Positions 16,946-26,323 are shown, counted from the first letter of the stretch. The stretch is DNA of 64,000 bases from Aureimonas glaciei (GCF_014643375.1 NZ_BMJJ01000001.1:124001-188000); one strand, 5' to 3'. Made by a program: numbers and translations. The notes: generated by a model not told the origin, from the sequence alone.

Positions 16946-17077
16946 TAGTCATCCCGGCCTTGAGCCGGGACCCATGCCGAGACGCCGTCACTGCCGGATC
17001 GGTTCAGGAGGGAAGGTCCACCGTTCTCGAATAGGCCCGGCGAATTGGCATGGGTCCCGGATCCAGTCCGGGATGAC
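16946..17077. repeat. Palindromic element family D, inverted pair 1
   Basis: Copy D1 (16946-16981, forward: TAGTCATCCCGGC, CTTGAGCC, GGGACCCATGCCGAG) and copy D2 (17047-17077, inverted) are separated by 65 nt. Each has its own small palindrome (CCCGGC...GCCGGG). The gap 16874-17415 between the SMP-30 and UxaA genes is filled mainly by this pair and the next; no gene is seen in it. Confidence 0.85.
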
Positions 17078-17175
17078 GAGGTCCGAGGGAGAGCCAGACC
17101 CGCCGGCATTTGTGCGTGCTACCCTCGCCGGACACCTGTAACCTCTTGTCCGATAAACCGTATATCTCTCAGCTT

Positions 17176-17303
17176 CGTCATCCCGGCCTTGAGCCGGGAT
17201 CCATTCCAAACCATTTGAAACAGAGGCACTGCGTGTAAACCCGGCACCGATCCATCTCGTCGACCGCCGCGGCATGGATCCCCGATCAAGTCGGGGATGA
17301 CTA
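17176..17303. repeat. Palindromic element family D, inverted pair 2
   Basis: Copy D3 (17176-17207, forward) and copy D4 (17271-17303, inverted; core CCCCGAT, CAAGT, CGGGG) are 63 nt apart. D4 differs from D1-D3 in its stem, but the changes are compensated on both sides so the hairpin is kept. Confidence 0.85.
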
Positions 17304-17415
17304 GTTCTGAAGGGGCCGCACCTCGCGCAGCGTGACGCCCACCACGCCATCTTCCGCACCTCGTGCCACAATCGACGCCCACATTGCTCAACCCTCCAAC
17401 CGAAACGAATCCGCC

Positions 17416-18930
17416 ATGGCCGCTCCCACCGTTCGCCTCGATAATGCCGACAATGTCGTCACCGCGCTGCGCCCTCTGGAGGCCGGCATCTTCGTCGAGA
17501 CCGTCCAGACCCTCGCGATGATCCCGCGCGGCCACAAGGTGGCGACGCGTGCCATCAAGCGCGGCGAGGCGGTGGTGAAGTATGCGCAGGTGATCGGCTA
17601 TGCCGCCGTCGACATTCCGGCCGGCGACCATGTCCACGTGCAGAACGTCGAGTTCCGCAACACGGTGCACGACTACCAGTTCTCGACCGATCTGCGCCCC
17701 GTCGCCATGGTGCCGGAGGCCGAGCGCGATACCTTCATGGGGTATCAGCGCGCCAACGGCACGGTCGGCACGCGCAACACCATCGCCATCCTCACCTCGG
17801 TCAACTGTTCGGCCACCGCCGCCCGCCAGATCGCCGCCGCCTTCGGGCCGGCGGAGCTTGCCGCCTACCCGAATGTCGACGGCGTCACCGCCTATGTCCA
17901 CGGCACCGGCTGCGGCATGGCCGGCGACGGCGAGGGGTTCGACGCGCTGCAGCGGGTGATGTGGGGCTATGCCCGGCATCCCAATGTCGGCGGCGTGCTG
18001 ATGGTGGGCCTCGGCTGCGAGGTCAACCAGATCGACTGGCTCCTGGAAGCCAACGGCATCGAGAAGGGCCCGCTCTTCCACGCCATGAACATCCAGGACG
18101 TCGCCGGCCTCCGGCGCACCATCGAGGTGGGCGTCGAGCGGGTGAAGGCCATGCTGCCCCTCGTCAACCAGGCGGTCCGCACGCCCTGCCCGGTGTCGGA
18201 GATCATGGTGGGTCTCCAGTGCGGCGGCTCGGATGCCTGGTCGGGCATCACCGCCAACCCGGCGCTCGGCTATGCATGCGACCTCCTCGTCGCCCAGGGC
18301 GGCACCGGCGTCCTTTCCGAGACGCCGGAAATCTACGGCGCCGAGCACCTTTTGACGCGCCGCGCCGTCGACGCGAAGGTCGGCAACAGGCTCGTCAAGC
18401 TGATCGACTGGTGGGAGGACTACACCGCCCGCAACAAGGGCTCGATGGACAACAATCCGAGCCCCGGCAACAAGAAGGGCGGCCTCACCACCATCCTGGA
18501 AAAGTCGCTGGGCGCCGCCGCCAAGGGCGGCACCTCGCCGCTCACCGGCGTGTTCAAATATGGCGAGCCGATCCGCACCAAGGGTTTCGTCTTCATGGAT
18601 TCGCCTGGCTACGACCCGGCCTCGGTCACCGGCCAGATCGCGTCGGGCTGCAACATGATCGCCTTCACCACCGGCAGAGGCTCCGCCGCGGGCTACAAGC
18701 CGGCGCCGTCGATCAAGATCGCGACGAACACCGAGATGTACCGGCGGATGACCGAGGACATGGACGTCGATTCCGGCCGCATCGTCTCGGAAGGCCTGTC
18801 GATCGAGGAATCCGGCCGCGAGATCTACGACCTCATCATCCGCGTCGCCTCCGGCGAGCAGTCGAAGTCGGAAGCGCAGGGGCTCGGCGACTTCGAGTTC
18901 GTGCCCTGGCAGATCGGCGCGACGATGTAG
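17416..18930 (+). CDS. uxaA: UxaA-family altronate/sugar-acid dehydratase (full length, SAF plus catalytic domain)
   Basis: A 504-residue protein, normal length for altronate hydrolase. Residues about 5-90 form the small SAF domain (RPLEAGIFVETVQTLAMIPRGHKVATRAI). The D-galactarate dehydratase/altronate hydrolase domain follows, with GYQRANGTVGTRNTIAIL, YVHGTGCGM, VGLGCEVNQID, GLQCGGSDAWSGITANP and, near the C-terminus, SPGYDPASVTGQIASGCNMI. Enzymes of this family dehydrate altronate, galactarate or similar acids to 2-keto-3-deoxy acids using iron or manganese. Here it follows a sugar ABC importer and an SMP-30-like lactonase across a repeat-filled gap. No uxaB, kdgK or aldolase is adjacent, so the exact substrate is open. 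ATG at 17416 chosen; the frame is open into the repeat region upstream. Confidence 0.85.
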   Translation: MAAPTVRLDNADNVVTALRPLEAGIFVETVQTLAMIPRGHKVATRAIKRGEAVVKYAQVIGYAAVDIPAGDHVHVQNVEFRNTVHDYQFSTDLRPVAMVPEAERDTFMGYQRANGTVGTRNTIAILTSVNCSATAARQIAAAFGPAELAAYPNVDGVTAYVHGTGCGMAGDGEGFDALQRVMWGYARHPNVGGVLMVGLGCEVNQIDWLLEANGIEKGPLFHAMNIQDVAGLRRTIEVGVERVKAMLPLVNQAVRTPCPVSEIMVGLQCGGSDAWSGITANPALGYACDLLVAQGGTGVLSETPEIYGAEHLLTRRAVDAKVGNRLVKLIDWWEDYTARNKGSMDNNPSPGNKKGGLTTILEKSLGAAAKGGTSPLTGVFKYGEPIRTKGFVFMDSPGYDPASVTGQIASGCNMIAFTTGRGSAAGYKPAPSIKIATNTEMYRRMTEDMDVDSGRIVSEGLSIEESGREIYDLIIRVASGEQSKSEAQGLGDFEFVPWQIGATM

Positions 18931-19045
18931 GCGTCACCGGTGCCGTCCGGCGGTCGGACGGGGCCGCGGCAGGCAGGAATCGGCGGGGCGAGGGATCGAA
19001 CCCGCCGCAGGGGCATTACCGGACGACGAAACCGGAGAACGCCCC

Positions 19046-19480
19046 GTGACCGATATGACCCTCGAAGACCTATCCAAGAAGATGGCCGACATCGACTTCG
19101 CCATGCTCTCGACAAGAGCCGAGAACGGCGCCATTGCCGCCCGGCCGATGAGCAACAACGGCGACGTCGAGTATGACGGCGATTCCTGGTTCTTCACCTA
19201 TGAGGAAGCCCACACCGTCGCCGACATCCAGCGCGACGCCAAGGTCGGCCTGTCCTTCCAGGGCTCCAAAAGCCTGCTCGGCAAGCCGCCGCTGTTCATC
19301 GCGGTCGAGGGCACGGCCGAGCTCATCCGCGACAAAGCGGCCTTTGCCGAGCATTGGACAAAGGACCTCGACTACTGGTTCGAGCAGGGCATCGACACCC
19401 CCAACATCGTCCTGATCAAGGTGCACGCCTCCCGCATCCACTACTGGAACGGCAAGGACGAGGGCGAAATCTTCGTGTGA
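19046..19480 (+). CDS. Pyridoxamine 5'-phosphate oxidase-related FMN-binding protein (general stress protein 26 type)
   Basis: A 144-residue split-barrel flavin-binding protein. Characteristic stretches are FAMLSTRAENGAIAARPMS, SWFFTYEEAHTVADIQRD, KVGLSFQG and LFIAVEGTAELI. The GTG at 19046 has GGAG eight bases upstream and is preferred to the ATG nine bases further on. Family members bind FMN or a related cofactor; many are stress-induced and their substrates are unknown. It follows the UxaA gene by 115 nt in the same direction and may be transcribed with it, though a functional link is not obvious. Convergent with rsgA. Confidence 0.85.
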   Translation: MTDMTLEDLSKKMADIDFAMLSTRAENGAIAARPMSNNGDVEYDGDSWFFTYEEAHTVADIQRDAKVGLSFQGSKSLLGKPPLFIAVEGTAELIRDKAAFAEHWTKDLDYWFEQGIDTPNIVLIKVHASRIHYWNGKDEGEIFV

Positions 19481-19584
19481 TCGGCCATCGGCGCCCCGCA
19501 AAGGCGCTGAATCCGAGACGGCACTGCGGGTTGCCATGACCCCTGCGGGTCACGGTTTGGTCCGGCCAGACCTTGTGGTGATCT

Positions 19585-20658
19585 TTAACGCTTCCTGCCG
19601 CGCGGCGCCGTGACCCGGTTGCCGCGCGGTCCCGTCTGAACGGGCGTGTTCGCCGTGTTCTCGCTCTGCAGCTTGCGCCAGCGCGTCAGCCGGTCGGGAT
19701 CGAGCGTCCCGGCCTTGATCGCCGCCTGAACGGCGCAGCCCGGCTCGTGCGCATGGGTGCAGTCGCGAAACTTGCACAGCGGCGCCAGCTCGGTGATCTC
19801 GGCAAACAGCGTGTCCAGCCCGAAGCCAGAATCCGAGACGTGCAGGGTGCGCATGCCCGGCGTGTCGATCACCCAGCCGCCACCCTCGATCGCGTGCAGC
19901 GAGCGCGCGGTGGTTGTGTGGCGCCCCTTGGCGTCCTGCTCGCGGATGCCGCCCGTGACCTGCGGCGCGGCCATGCCCGGCCCCGCCAGCGAGTTGACGA
20001 GCGTCGACTTGCCGACGCCGGACGAGCCGACGAGGGCGACCGTCTTTCCCTCGCCGCACCAGGGCGCCAGCACCGCCAGCGCATCGTCGGCGCGCGGATT
20101 GACGAAGGCGACGGCAAGCCCGCGCTGCAGCGCCTCTGCCTGCGCCATGTAGCTTTCCGCCGTCATGCCCGGCTCGCCGGCGTCAGCATCGTCGGAACCG
20201 GCCTGCCCGATCATGTCGGCTTTGGTCAGAAGGATCACCGGCAGGGTGCCGGCCTGGTTGGCGAGCGCCAGATAGCGCTCGAGCCGCGCCGGGTTGAAAT
20301 CGGCATTGCAGGAAGTGACGATGAACAGCGTGTCGACATTGGCCGCCGCCAGCTGCGGCTCGCCGGTGCCGCCGATGCGCCGCTCCAGCACGGTGTGTCG
20401 GTCGAGCCGGCGGCGCAGCATCTCCGTTTCCGGATCGACCAGGACCCAGTCGCCGACGGCATAGGCGCCAGTATTGGCGTGCGGCGGCAGGACGAGGCGG
20501 ACGGTGCCGCCGGGGCTCAGCGCCGTCAGCCGAGCGCGGTGGACATTGGCGATGCGGCGCGGCGAAAGCCCCGCGTCCTCCGGGCCGAGCTGCTCGGCGA
20601 AGAAGTCGGACCAGCCGAGCGCGGCGGGCGACAGAGGAGGGGCATCGGGTTCTGTCAC
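19585..20658 (-). CDS. rsgA: RsgA, small-ribosomal-subunit biogenesis GTPase
   Basis: A 357-residue circularly permuted GTPase. Order of parts: an OB-fold N-terminal domain (about 40-110), G4 LTKAD, G1 GSSGVGKST, G3 DTPG, then the C-terminal zinc module CKFRDCTHAHEPGC with three cysteines and one histidine. The permutation G4-G1-G3 is diagnostic. RsgA releases assembly factors and checks maturation of the 30S subunit. The start is a GTG (20656-20658) preceded by GGGGAAA; the frame is open upstream but without a supported start. Basic C-terminal tail (RGNRVTAPRGRKR). No co-directional neighbour nearby. Confidence 0.95.
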   Translation of the reverse strand: MTEPDAPPLSPAALGWSDFFAEQLGPEDAGLSPRRIANVHRARLTALSPGGTVRLVLPPHANTGAYAVGDWVLVDPETEMLRRRLDRHTVLERRIGGTGEPQLAAANVDTLFIVTSCNADFNPARLERYLALANQAGTLPVILLTKADMIGQAGSDDADAGEPGMTAESYMAQAEALQRGLAVAFVNPRADDALAVLAPWCGEGKTVALVGSSGVGKSTLVNSLAGPGMAAPQVTGGIREQDAKGRHTTTARSLHAIEGGGWVIDTPGMRTLHVSDSGFGLDTLFAEITELAPLCKFRDCTHAHEPGCAVQAAIKAGTLDPDRLTRWRKLQSENTANTPVQTGPRGNRVTAPRGRKR

Positions 20659-21020
20659 GGTGGTTTCCCCATGGGCCCGGCCGGGCGTGGCGAGAGGCGT
20701 CGCGTGACGCTGGGCCTGCGCCCGAAAGCCGGCGCGCCGCCGCTGCCGCGAGCTATAGAGAAACAAGGCCTTGGCTGGCAAGCGACGGCGGGCCGGCGCA
20801 GCGGCGCACCGGGTGGGCGCGCTGGTGGAAGACGCCCGGTGCCTGCCGGATAAACCGGCTGGAACCGGCGACGGCGGTCATGCTCTCCCGGCCGTCCACC
20901 GCCGCGGGATGTCGGACGCAGCGGGAGCAGGCTTCCGGCGACGGCGGCCTGCGCCGCGGCGATTCCATCTTGCTCTCGCCCGCAGATCGTCCGATGCTCG
21001 CCAGAGGCGAAGGCTCGGGG
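20659..21020. other. Divergent intergenic region between rsgA and an unknown membrane-protein gene
   Basis: About 360 nt, G+C-rich, with open frames but no convincing start or family match. GAAGG at 21009-21013, seven bases before the GTG at 21021, is the best ribosome-binding site and decides the start of the next gene. Confidence 0.4.
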
Positions 21021-21767
21021 GTGACAGTGATCACGCTGGCCTGGGGGATATCTGTCGTTCTTCTCGCGGTGCTGTCCTGGATGGCGGCAGTGGCGTCTTC
21101 CTTCGCCGCCGTGTTCCTCGCGCCGATTCCCGTGCTTCTGCTCGTGCAGAGTGTTGCGCTGCTGGGCCCTTTCCGCTTCGCCGAGCGGTTCTTTGCCGTC
21201 TCCGACGTCCTCTACTACGTCCTGATCGGCGCCGTGCTCGGCCTCGGCGTCCGTGCTCTGCCCGAACTCGACAGGCTGCTGCAGCGCGATGCCATGATGA
21301 CCTATGCGCAAGCGATGGCTGGGCTCGATCAGGCCCGGGCCGCGGCCACGGCGGCCAGAGCGCGCCGCAACGCCGCCGATGCGGCCAAGGCGACGCTGGA
21401 CCCGGCCGCCATCGGCGCGTGCGAGATACGGCTTCGGCTCGAACAGGCCGATCGGGCGGGCCGCGTGGCTGACGATCCGGCACGGACGCCCGATCCGCTG
21501 CTGTCCGCGCCGGTCGGCTGCGAGACGACGCTGGCGCTCGTCGAGGCGGCGACCGTCGCCGAGTGGGACGACCGTGATGCCGCGGTGCGCCTGGCGGCGC
21601 TGGAGGCGCGACTGGAACGCGGCCAAAAGCCGGAAGTCGCCGCCGCCGACCTGCTCTCGCCCGAGCTCGCCGAAACGCTGCTGTCGACGTATTTTCCGGC
21701 GGCCCTCCTCTGCGGCGTCATGCTGAAGGTCGGCAAGACGACGCTGGCGATGCGCAAGTTGGCCTGA
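21021..21767 (+). CDS. Hypothetical membrane protein with an Ala-rich helical soluble domain
   Basis: A 248-residue protein not recognised as a known family. It starts with two or three hydrophobic segments (about residues 4-25, 28-48 and 58-78), followed by a long Ala/Arg/Asp-rich helical region (AMAGLDQARAAATAARARRN and on to about residue 150) with coiled-coil character. A further short hydrophobic stretch near the end contains STYFPAALLCGVMLKVG. GTG start chosen from GAAGG at 21009-21013; an ATG at 20994 is possible. Convergent with the YeiH-family gene, 38 nt apart. Function unknown. Confidence 0.6.
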   Translation: MTVITLAWGISVVLLAVLSWMAAVASSFAAVFLAPIPVLLLVQSVALLGPFRFAERFFAVSDVLYYVLIGAVLGLGVRALPELDRLLQRDAMMTYAQAMAGLDQARAAATAARARRNAADAAKATLDPAAIGACEIRLRLEQADRAGRVADDPARTPDPLLSAPVGCETTLALVEAATVAEWDDRDAAVRLAALEARLERGQKPEVAAADLLSPELAETLLSTYFPAALLCGVMLKVGKTTLAMRKLA

Positions 21768-21805
21768 TGCGACGTCTTCCCGCCAGCGGACGCCGACGTC
21801 GGGCT

Positions 21806-22909
21806 TCAGGCGAGGCCGAGCAGAATCAGCAGAAGCAGGCTGAGCGCGGCGAGAGCGGCAAGGGACAGCACGGCCGCCGCCATCACCCGGCCGCCGGCCG
21901 CCGTGACCGCGCGGATGTCGACGCCGAGGCCGAGCGCCGCCATCGACACCACGGTCAGCCCGGTTGCGGCCGTGCCGAGGATGGGCAGGAGTTCTGACGG
22001 GATCAGTCCGAGGCCGCGCAGCCCCGCCATGGCGAGGAAGCCGAGAATGAACCAGGGCACCAGCGGGACGTCCCGCCTTCCGCGTCCGTCCGCGCCGTGG
22101 AGACTGTATGGCCTGGCGTCGCCGTCCGGGCTCCCGTCGCTTCCGCCGGCGCCAAGGTGCGGGGCGAGCAGCGACAGGACGAGGCAGACGGGGCCAAGCA
22201 TCATGACCCGGGTCAGCTTGACCAGCGTGCCCGTCTGCACCGCCAGCGCGCCGAAAGGCGAGGCGGCGGCGATCACCTGCGGCACGGCATAGACGGTGAG
22301 CCCGGCAAAGGCGCCATATCCGGCCTCGCCCATTCCCAGCGCGATGCCGGCGAGCGGCAAAGCGAGGACCACGGCGACGCCGAGCACCGCCGTGAAGGCG
22401 ATCGCGGCGGCGACCTCGTCGCCGCGCGCGCCGATGACGGGCGCCACGGCCGCGATCGCCGAATTTCCGCAGATCGAATTGCCGCAGGCAATCAGCAGCG
22501 CCATGCGCAGGGACAGGCCGAGGAGAAGCCCGACCGCGGCGCTGACGAGAATGGCCAGCACCACCGTCGCGGCGATCCCCGCCAGCAAGGCCGGCCCGGC
22601 CGACTGCAGCGCGGCGGTGCTGAGCGCGGCGCCCAGCAGCACGACGGCCAGCTCCAGCAGATATTTCGCGCCGAAGGCGATGCCGGGAATCCAGGCGGAA
22701 GGCGGGGTCCAGAGGCTGCGCAGGAGCGTGCCGATGACGATTGCCAGCACCAGGGCCTCGAGCCAGGCGCGGCCGAGCAGCACCGTCTCCCCGAACGCCA
22801 GCCCGTAGGCCGCGGCGGTCACGGCGAGGCAGGCGGCCAGTCCCGGCGCGACGGCGCGGGCCTTTCGGGGAAGGCGGAGAACGGAGCGGTGCAACGGCAG
22901 AAGCGTCAT
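21806..22909 (-). CDS. YeiH/UPF0324-family putative sulfate exporter
   Basis: A 367-residue polytopic membrane protein with about ten helices in an inverted repeat. The diagnostic block is ACGNSICGNSAIAAVAPVIGA; LEALVLAIVIGTLLRSLW and AKYLLELAVVLLGAALS also fit. VPWFILGFLAMAGLRGLGLIP and MAALGLGVDIRAV occur in the C-terminal half. A loop of about 30 hydrophilic residues (GGSDGSPDGDARPYS) is longer than usual. The family is proposed to export sulfite- or taurine-derived sulfate and is often controlled by a LysR regulator; none is adjacent here. The inverted repeat CAATC-N-GATTG at about 22978-23000 could be an operator. Confidence 0.85.
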   Translation of the reverse strand: MTLLPLHRSVLRLPRKARAVAPGLAACLAVTAAAYGLAFGETVLLGRAWLEALVLAIVIGTLLRSLWTPPSAWIPGIAFGAKYLLELAVVLLGAALSTAALQSAGPALLAGIAATVVLAILVSAAVGLLLGLSLRMALLIACGNSICGNSAIAAVAPVIGARGDEVAAAIAFTAVLGVAVVLALPLAGIALGMGEAGYGAFAGLTVYAVPQVIAAASPFGALAVQTGTLVKLTRVMMLGPVCLVLSLLAPHLGAGGSDGSPDGDARPYSLHGADGRGRRDVPLVPWFILGFLAMAGLRGLGLIPSELLPILGTAATGLTVVSMAALGLGVDIRAVTAAGGRVMAAAVLSLAALAALSLLLLILLGLA

Positions 22910-23070
22910 CGGAAGGCCTTTCGCCTCCGATCTAGTCCATCGGCAACCGATCGATCCAACGCGTTATAAATCTGGGATCAATCGGTAAAAACGAATGATT
23001 GGCGCATGGCAAACGTGCCTATCGCTGCGCATGTCATTGCGGCCAGCCCGGCTGGCCGATGGCAGGGACC

Positions 23071-24402
23071 CTATCTCGGCGGCAGGCCGCTGAGTGCCAG
23101 CACTTCGCCGACCAGATAGAGCGAGCCGCAGATCAGGAAGCGCGGCGCGGGTTCGCTCTGCCAGTTGGTGCAGACGAGACGGATCGCCTCCTCGACGCTG
23201 TCGCAGGGCTCGGCATCGAGGCCCGCCTCGATTGCGGCGTCGGCGAGGATGTCGGGGTCGATCCCGGCATCCGACGCCGAGACGGGGACGGTGAAGACGT
23301 GCCGGACCATGCCGAGGAAGGCGGCGAAGAAGCCGAGCGGATCCTTGGTGTTGATCATGCCGACGATGAGGAACAGCGGCCGCTGCACCCGGTCCTCCAT
23401 CTCGGCCAGGGCCTCGGCGATGACGAGACCGGCGCCAGGATTGTGGCCGCCGTCGAGCCAGATCTCGGTGCCGGGCGTCGCTGCCTTGGCGAGCGGGCCG
23501 GCGGTCAGGCGCTGCAGCCGGCCCGGCCATTCCGCGGCGACGATGCCGGCGGCGATCGCCGCGTCGCTGGGGTCGAAACCGGCGGCCCGGAGGGCGGCGA
23601 TGGCGACGGCGGCATTGGTGAGCTGGTGGCGGCCGGCGAGGCGCGGCATGGGCAGGTCGAGCAGGCCCCGCTCGTCCTGGTAGACCATGCGGCCATTCTC
23701 GGCGAAGGCGAAGAAATCCTCGCCGTAGAGCGAGAGCGGCGCCTTGGCGCGCGCGGCGGCGGTGCGGATGACGTCGGCGGCGATCGCCTCGCTCTGGTGC
23801 CCGACCACGACGGGCACGCCGCGCTTGATGATTCCCGCCTTTTCCGCGGCGATCAGCTCGACCCGGTCGCCGAGAAAGGACTGGTGATCGAGCGAGATGG
23901 TGCTGATGACGCAGGCGGCCGGCTGATCGATGACGTTCGTCGCGTCGAAGCGGCCGCCAAGGCCGACCTCGATCAGCGCCGCGTCGGCAGGATGCTCGGA
24001 AAACAGGAGGAAGGTGACGGCCGTCAGGATCTCGAAAACGGTGATCGGCTCGTCGTCATTGGCTTTCGCGGCGCGGGCGATTGCTTCCGCCAGCACCGCG
24101 TCCTCGACCAGCCGCCCACCGCCGACGCGGCCGAGGCGGTAGCGCTCGTGCCAGTCGACCAGATGCGGCGAGATGTGGGTGTGCACCGCCTTGCCGTCGG
24201 CCTCGAGAATGGCGCGGGCAAAGGCGACGACGGAACCCTTGCCGTTGGTGCCGGCGACATGCAGCACCGGCGGCAGCCGATGCTGGGGATCGCCGAGGCG
24301 CGCCAGGAGCCGTCGGATGCGGTCGAGGGCGAGATCGAAACCCTTGGGATGCTTCAGCAGCAGCCGGTCGATCTCGGCAGCGGCGAGCCCCGTCATCGTC
24401 AT
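23071..24402 (-). CDS. folC: FolC, bifunctional folylpolyglutamate/dihydrofolate synthase
   Basis: A 443-residue Mur-ligase-like enzyme. The ATP loop is VAGTNGKGSVVAFARAILE, followed by the folate-binding block THISPHLVDWHERYRLG; VGLGGRFDATNVID and ITGIST-region equivalent STISLDHQSFLGD are present, and the C-terminal domain has WLDGGHNPGAGLVIAEAL. It makes dihydrofolate from dihydropteroate and glutamate, then adds further glutamates to tetrahydrofolate. It is the last gene of the trpF-trpB-trpA-accD-folC block, 58 nt after accD, as is usual in this order of bacteria. ATGs at 24402 and 24396 are both possible starts. Confidence 0.95.
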   Translation of the reverse strand: MTMTGLAAAEIDRLLLKHPKGFDLALDRIRRLLARLGDPQHRLPPVLHVAGTNGKGSVVAFARAILEADGKAVHTHISPHLVDWHERYRLGRVGGGRLVEDAVLAEAIARAAKANDDEPITVFEILTAVTFLLFSEHPADAALIEVGLGGRFDATNVIDQPAACVISTISLDHQSFLGDRVELIAAEKAGIIKRGVPVVVGHQSEAIAADVIRTAAARAKAPLSLYGEDFFAFAENGRMVYQDERGLLDLPMPRLAGRHQLTNAAVAIAALRAAGFDPSDAAIAAGIVAAEWPGRLQRLTAGPLAKAATPGTEIWLDGGHNPGAGLVIAEALAEMEDRVQRPLFLIVGMINTKDPLGFFAAFLGMVRHVFTVPVSASDAGIDPDILADAAIEAGLDAEPCDSVEEAIRLVCTNWQSEPAPRFLICGSLYLVGEVLALSGLPPR

Positions 24403-24460
24403 GTCCTCGTTGGGCCCGCCCCGGGCGCGATCGAGCGCGAGCGCGCCGGCAGGGCCAGTC

Positions 24461-25375
24461 TCATGCCGCCTCGGTCGCCTCGACCGGCATCTCGCTCGGC
24501 GCGGTGTCCACCGCCACCGGCGGGGCCGCGGTTTTGGTCAGAAGCTTCAACAGCGTCGCGATCGTGGATTTCAGCTGGTGGCGGTGCACGACCATGTCGA
24601 CCATGCCGTGCTCCATCAGATATTCGGCGCGCTGGAATCCCTCAGGCAGTTTTTCCCGGATCGTCTGCTCGATGACGCGCTGGCCGGCAAAGCCGATCAG
24701 GGCGCCGGGCTCGGCGATGTGGACGTCGCCCAGCATGGCGTAGGAGGCGGTGACGCCGCCCGTGGTCGGGTTGGTCAGGACGACGATGTAGGGAAGTTTT
24801 GCCTCCTTCACCATCTCGACCGCGACCGTGGTGCGCGGCAGCTGCATCAGCGACAGGATGCCCTCCTGCATGCGCGCGCCGCCGGAGCCGGCGAACAGCA
24901 CCAGCGGCCGGTGCTCGGCGACCGCCGTCTCGGCCGCGGTGACGATCGCCTCGCCGGCGGCCAGACCCAGCGAGCCGCCCATGAAGGAGAAATCCTGGAC
25001 GGCGGCGACGATAGGCAGGCCCTCGATCGTGCCGGTGCCGACGAGGATGGAATCCTCCATGCCGGTCTTCGCCCGGCTGTCCTTCAAGCGGTCGGTATAG
25101 CGCCGCTCGTCGCGAAACTTCAGTGGGTCGACGGCGACCTTCTTCAGCTCGATCGCGTGCACCGCGCCGTCGTCGAGAAAATGCCTCAGCCGCTCGCGCG
25201 CCGAGATGCGCATGTGATGGCCGGAGGTCGGAATGACCCACTGATTGGCCTCGAGGTCCTTGTGAAAAACCATCTCGCCGGTCTCGGGACACTTGATCCA
25301 GAGGTTCTCCGGCACTTCCGAGCGCGTCAGGAGGCTGGTGATCTTCGGGCGGACGTAGTTGGTGATCCAGTTCAA
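24461..25375 (-). CDS. accD: AccD, acetyl-CoA carboxylase carboxyltransferase subunit beta
   Basis: A 304-residue subunit that, with AccA, transfers the carboxyl group from biotin to acetyl-CoA in fatty acid synthesis. The crotonase-like core has [57 protein letters not shown] and [17 protein letters not shown]. The likely start is TTG at 25373-25375, with GGGAAG six bases upstream, giving [12 protein letters not shown] as in relatives. The zinc ribbon of E. coli AccD (four cysteines) is reduced here to one (KCPETGEM...[10 protein letters not shown]), as known in related alphaproteobacteria. A charged tail of about 20 residues ends the protein. Confidence 0.95.
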   Translation of the reverse strand: MNWITNYVRPKITSLLTRSEVPENLWIKCPETGEMVFHKDLEANQWVIPTSGHHMRISARERLRHFLDDGAVHAIELKKVAVDPLKFRDERRYTDRLKDSRAKTGMEDSILVGTGTIEGLPIVAAVQDFSFMGGSLGLAAGEAIVTAAETAVAEHRPLVLFAGSGGARMQEGILSLMQLPRTTVAVEMVKEAKLPYIVVLTNPTTGGVTASYAMLGDVHIAEPGALIGFAGQRVIEQTIREKLPEGFQRAEYLMEHGMVDMVVHRHQLKSTIATLLKLLTKTAAPPVAVDTAPSEMPVEATEAA

Positions 25376-25443
25376 GCGGTTCTTCCCGTTCGGCAAGGCG
25401 AGATGCGGCCGGGGCCGCTCATCGCCGTGACATGGCCTTTAAT

Positions 25444-26277
25444 TCAGGCCTCTGCAAGGCTCGGCGCGCGCACGCCGCTGGCCAGCGCCCGGACGAGGTC
25501 GAGAACGGCCTCCTTCGTCCCCGGCGTCGCGCGGTCGTCCTCCAGCGTCGCCTCGATCGCGCCGATCAGCGCCGAGCCGACGACGACGCCGTCGGCGGCG
25601 TGGCCGATGGCATGCGCCTGCTCGGGCGTGCGCACGCCGAATCCGACGCAGACCGGCAGGTCGGTGTGGCGCTTGATGCGCGCGACCGCGGCGCCGACCT
25701 TGCCAGCATCGGGCGCAGCCGCGCCGGTGATGCCAGTGATCGAGACGTAGTAGACGAAGCCCGACGTGTTCGCGAGGACGGCCGGCAGGCGCTTGTCGTC
25801 GGTCGTCGGCGTCGCGAGGCGAATGAAGTTGAGGCCCTTGGCGAGCGCCGGCAGGCAGAGCTCGTCGTCCATCTCCGGCGGCAGGTCGACCACGATGAGG
25901 CCGTCGACGCCCGCCTCCAGCGCGGCCGCGACGAAGGCGTCGACGCCGTAGACGTAAATCGGGTTGAAATAGCCCATCAGGATGATCGGCGTCTTCTGGT
26001 CGCCCTGGCGAAAGCGCGCGACGGTGGCGAGCGTCTTCCTGAGCGTCTCGCCGCCATTGAGGGCGCGCAGCCCCGCCTTCTGGATCGCCGGCCCGTCGGC
26101 CATGGGATCGGAGAAGGGCATGCCGAGCTCGATCAGGTCCGAACCCGCCGCCGGCAGAGCGGCCATGATCTCGAAGGCGGTCTCGCCATCGGGATCGCCC
26201 GCCATCAGGAAGGTCACCAGCGCCGGGCGCCCCTCGGCCTTGAGGCTGGCGAAACGGTCTTCGATGCGTGTGGTCAT
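25444..26277 (-). CDS. trpA: TrpA, tryptophan synthase alpha chain
   Basis: A 277-residue TIM-barrel enzyme that cleaves indole-3-glycerol phosphate and passes indole to TrpB. Catalytic Glu is in [20 protein letters not shown] and catalytic Asp in [12 protein letters not shown]; the phosphate site has [16 protein letters not shown] and DGVVVGSAL. The ATG at 26275-26277 is chosen because it gives the usual start ([12 protein letters not shown]); the frame stays open 26 codons upstream. In related genomes trpA follows trpB almost directly; here a 131-codon unrelated gene separates them. Confidence 0.97.
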   Translation of the reverse strand: MTTRIEDRFASLKAEGRPALVTFLMAGDPDGETAFEIMAALPAAGSDLIELGMPFSDPMADGPAIQKAGLRALNGGETLRKTLATVARFRQGDQKTPIILMGYFNPIYVYGVDAFVAAALEAGVDGLIVVDLPPEMDDELCLPALAKGLNFIRLATPTTDDKRLPAVLANTSGFVYYVSITGITGAAAPDAGKVGAAVARIKRHTDLPVCVGFGVRTPEQAHAIGHAADGVVVGSALIGAIEATLEDDRATPGTKEAVLDLVRALASGVRAPSLAEA

Positions 26278-26323
26278 GGCGGGCTTTCGAGTGAAATCTT
26301 CAGGCAAGGGTCTACCAGACCGA

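Noticed and set aside
16946-17303. Family D pairs as ordinary transcription terminators
   Set aside because: They have no T-run, the same sequence recurs at unrelated sites, and some lie in positions where termination would cut an apparent operon.
19537-19552. TGACCC/GGGTCA hairpin between the convergent flavin-protein and rsgA genes
   Set aside because: Only a 6-bp stem with a poor T-run; too weak to call as a terminator.
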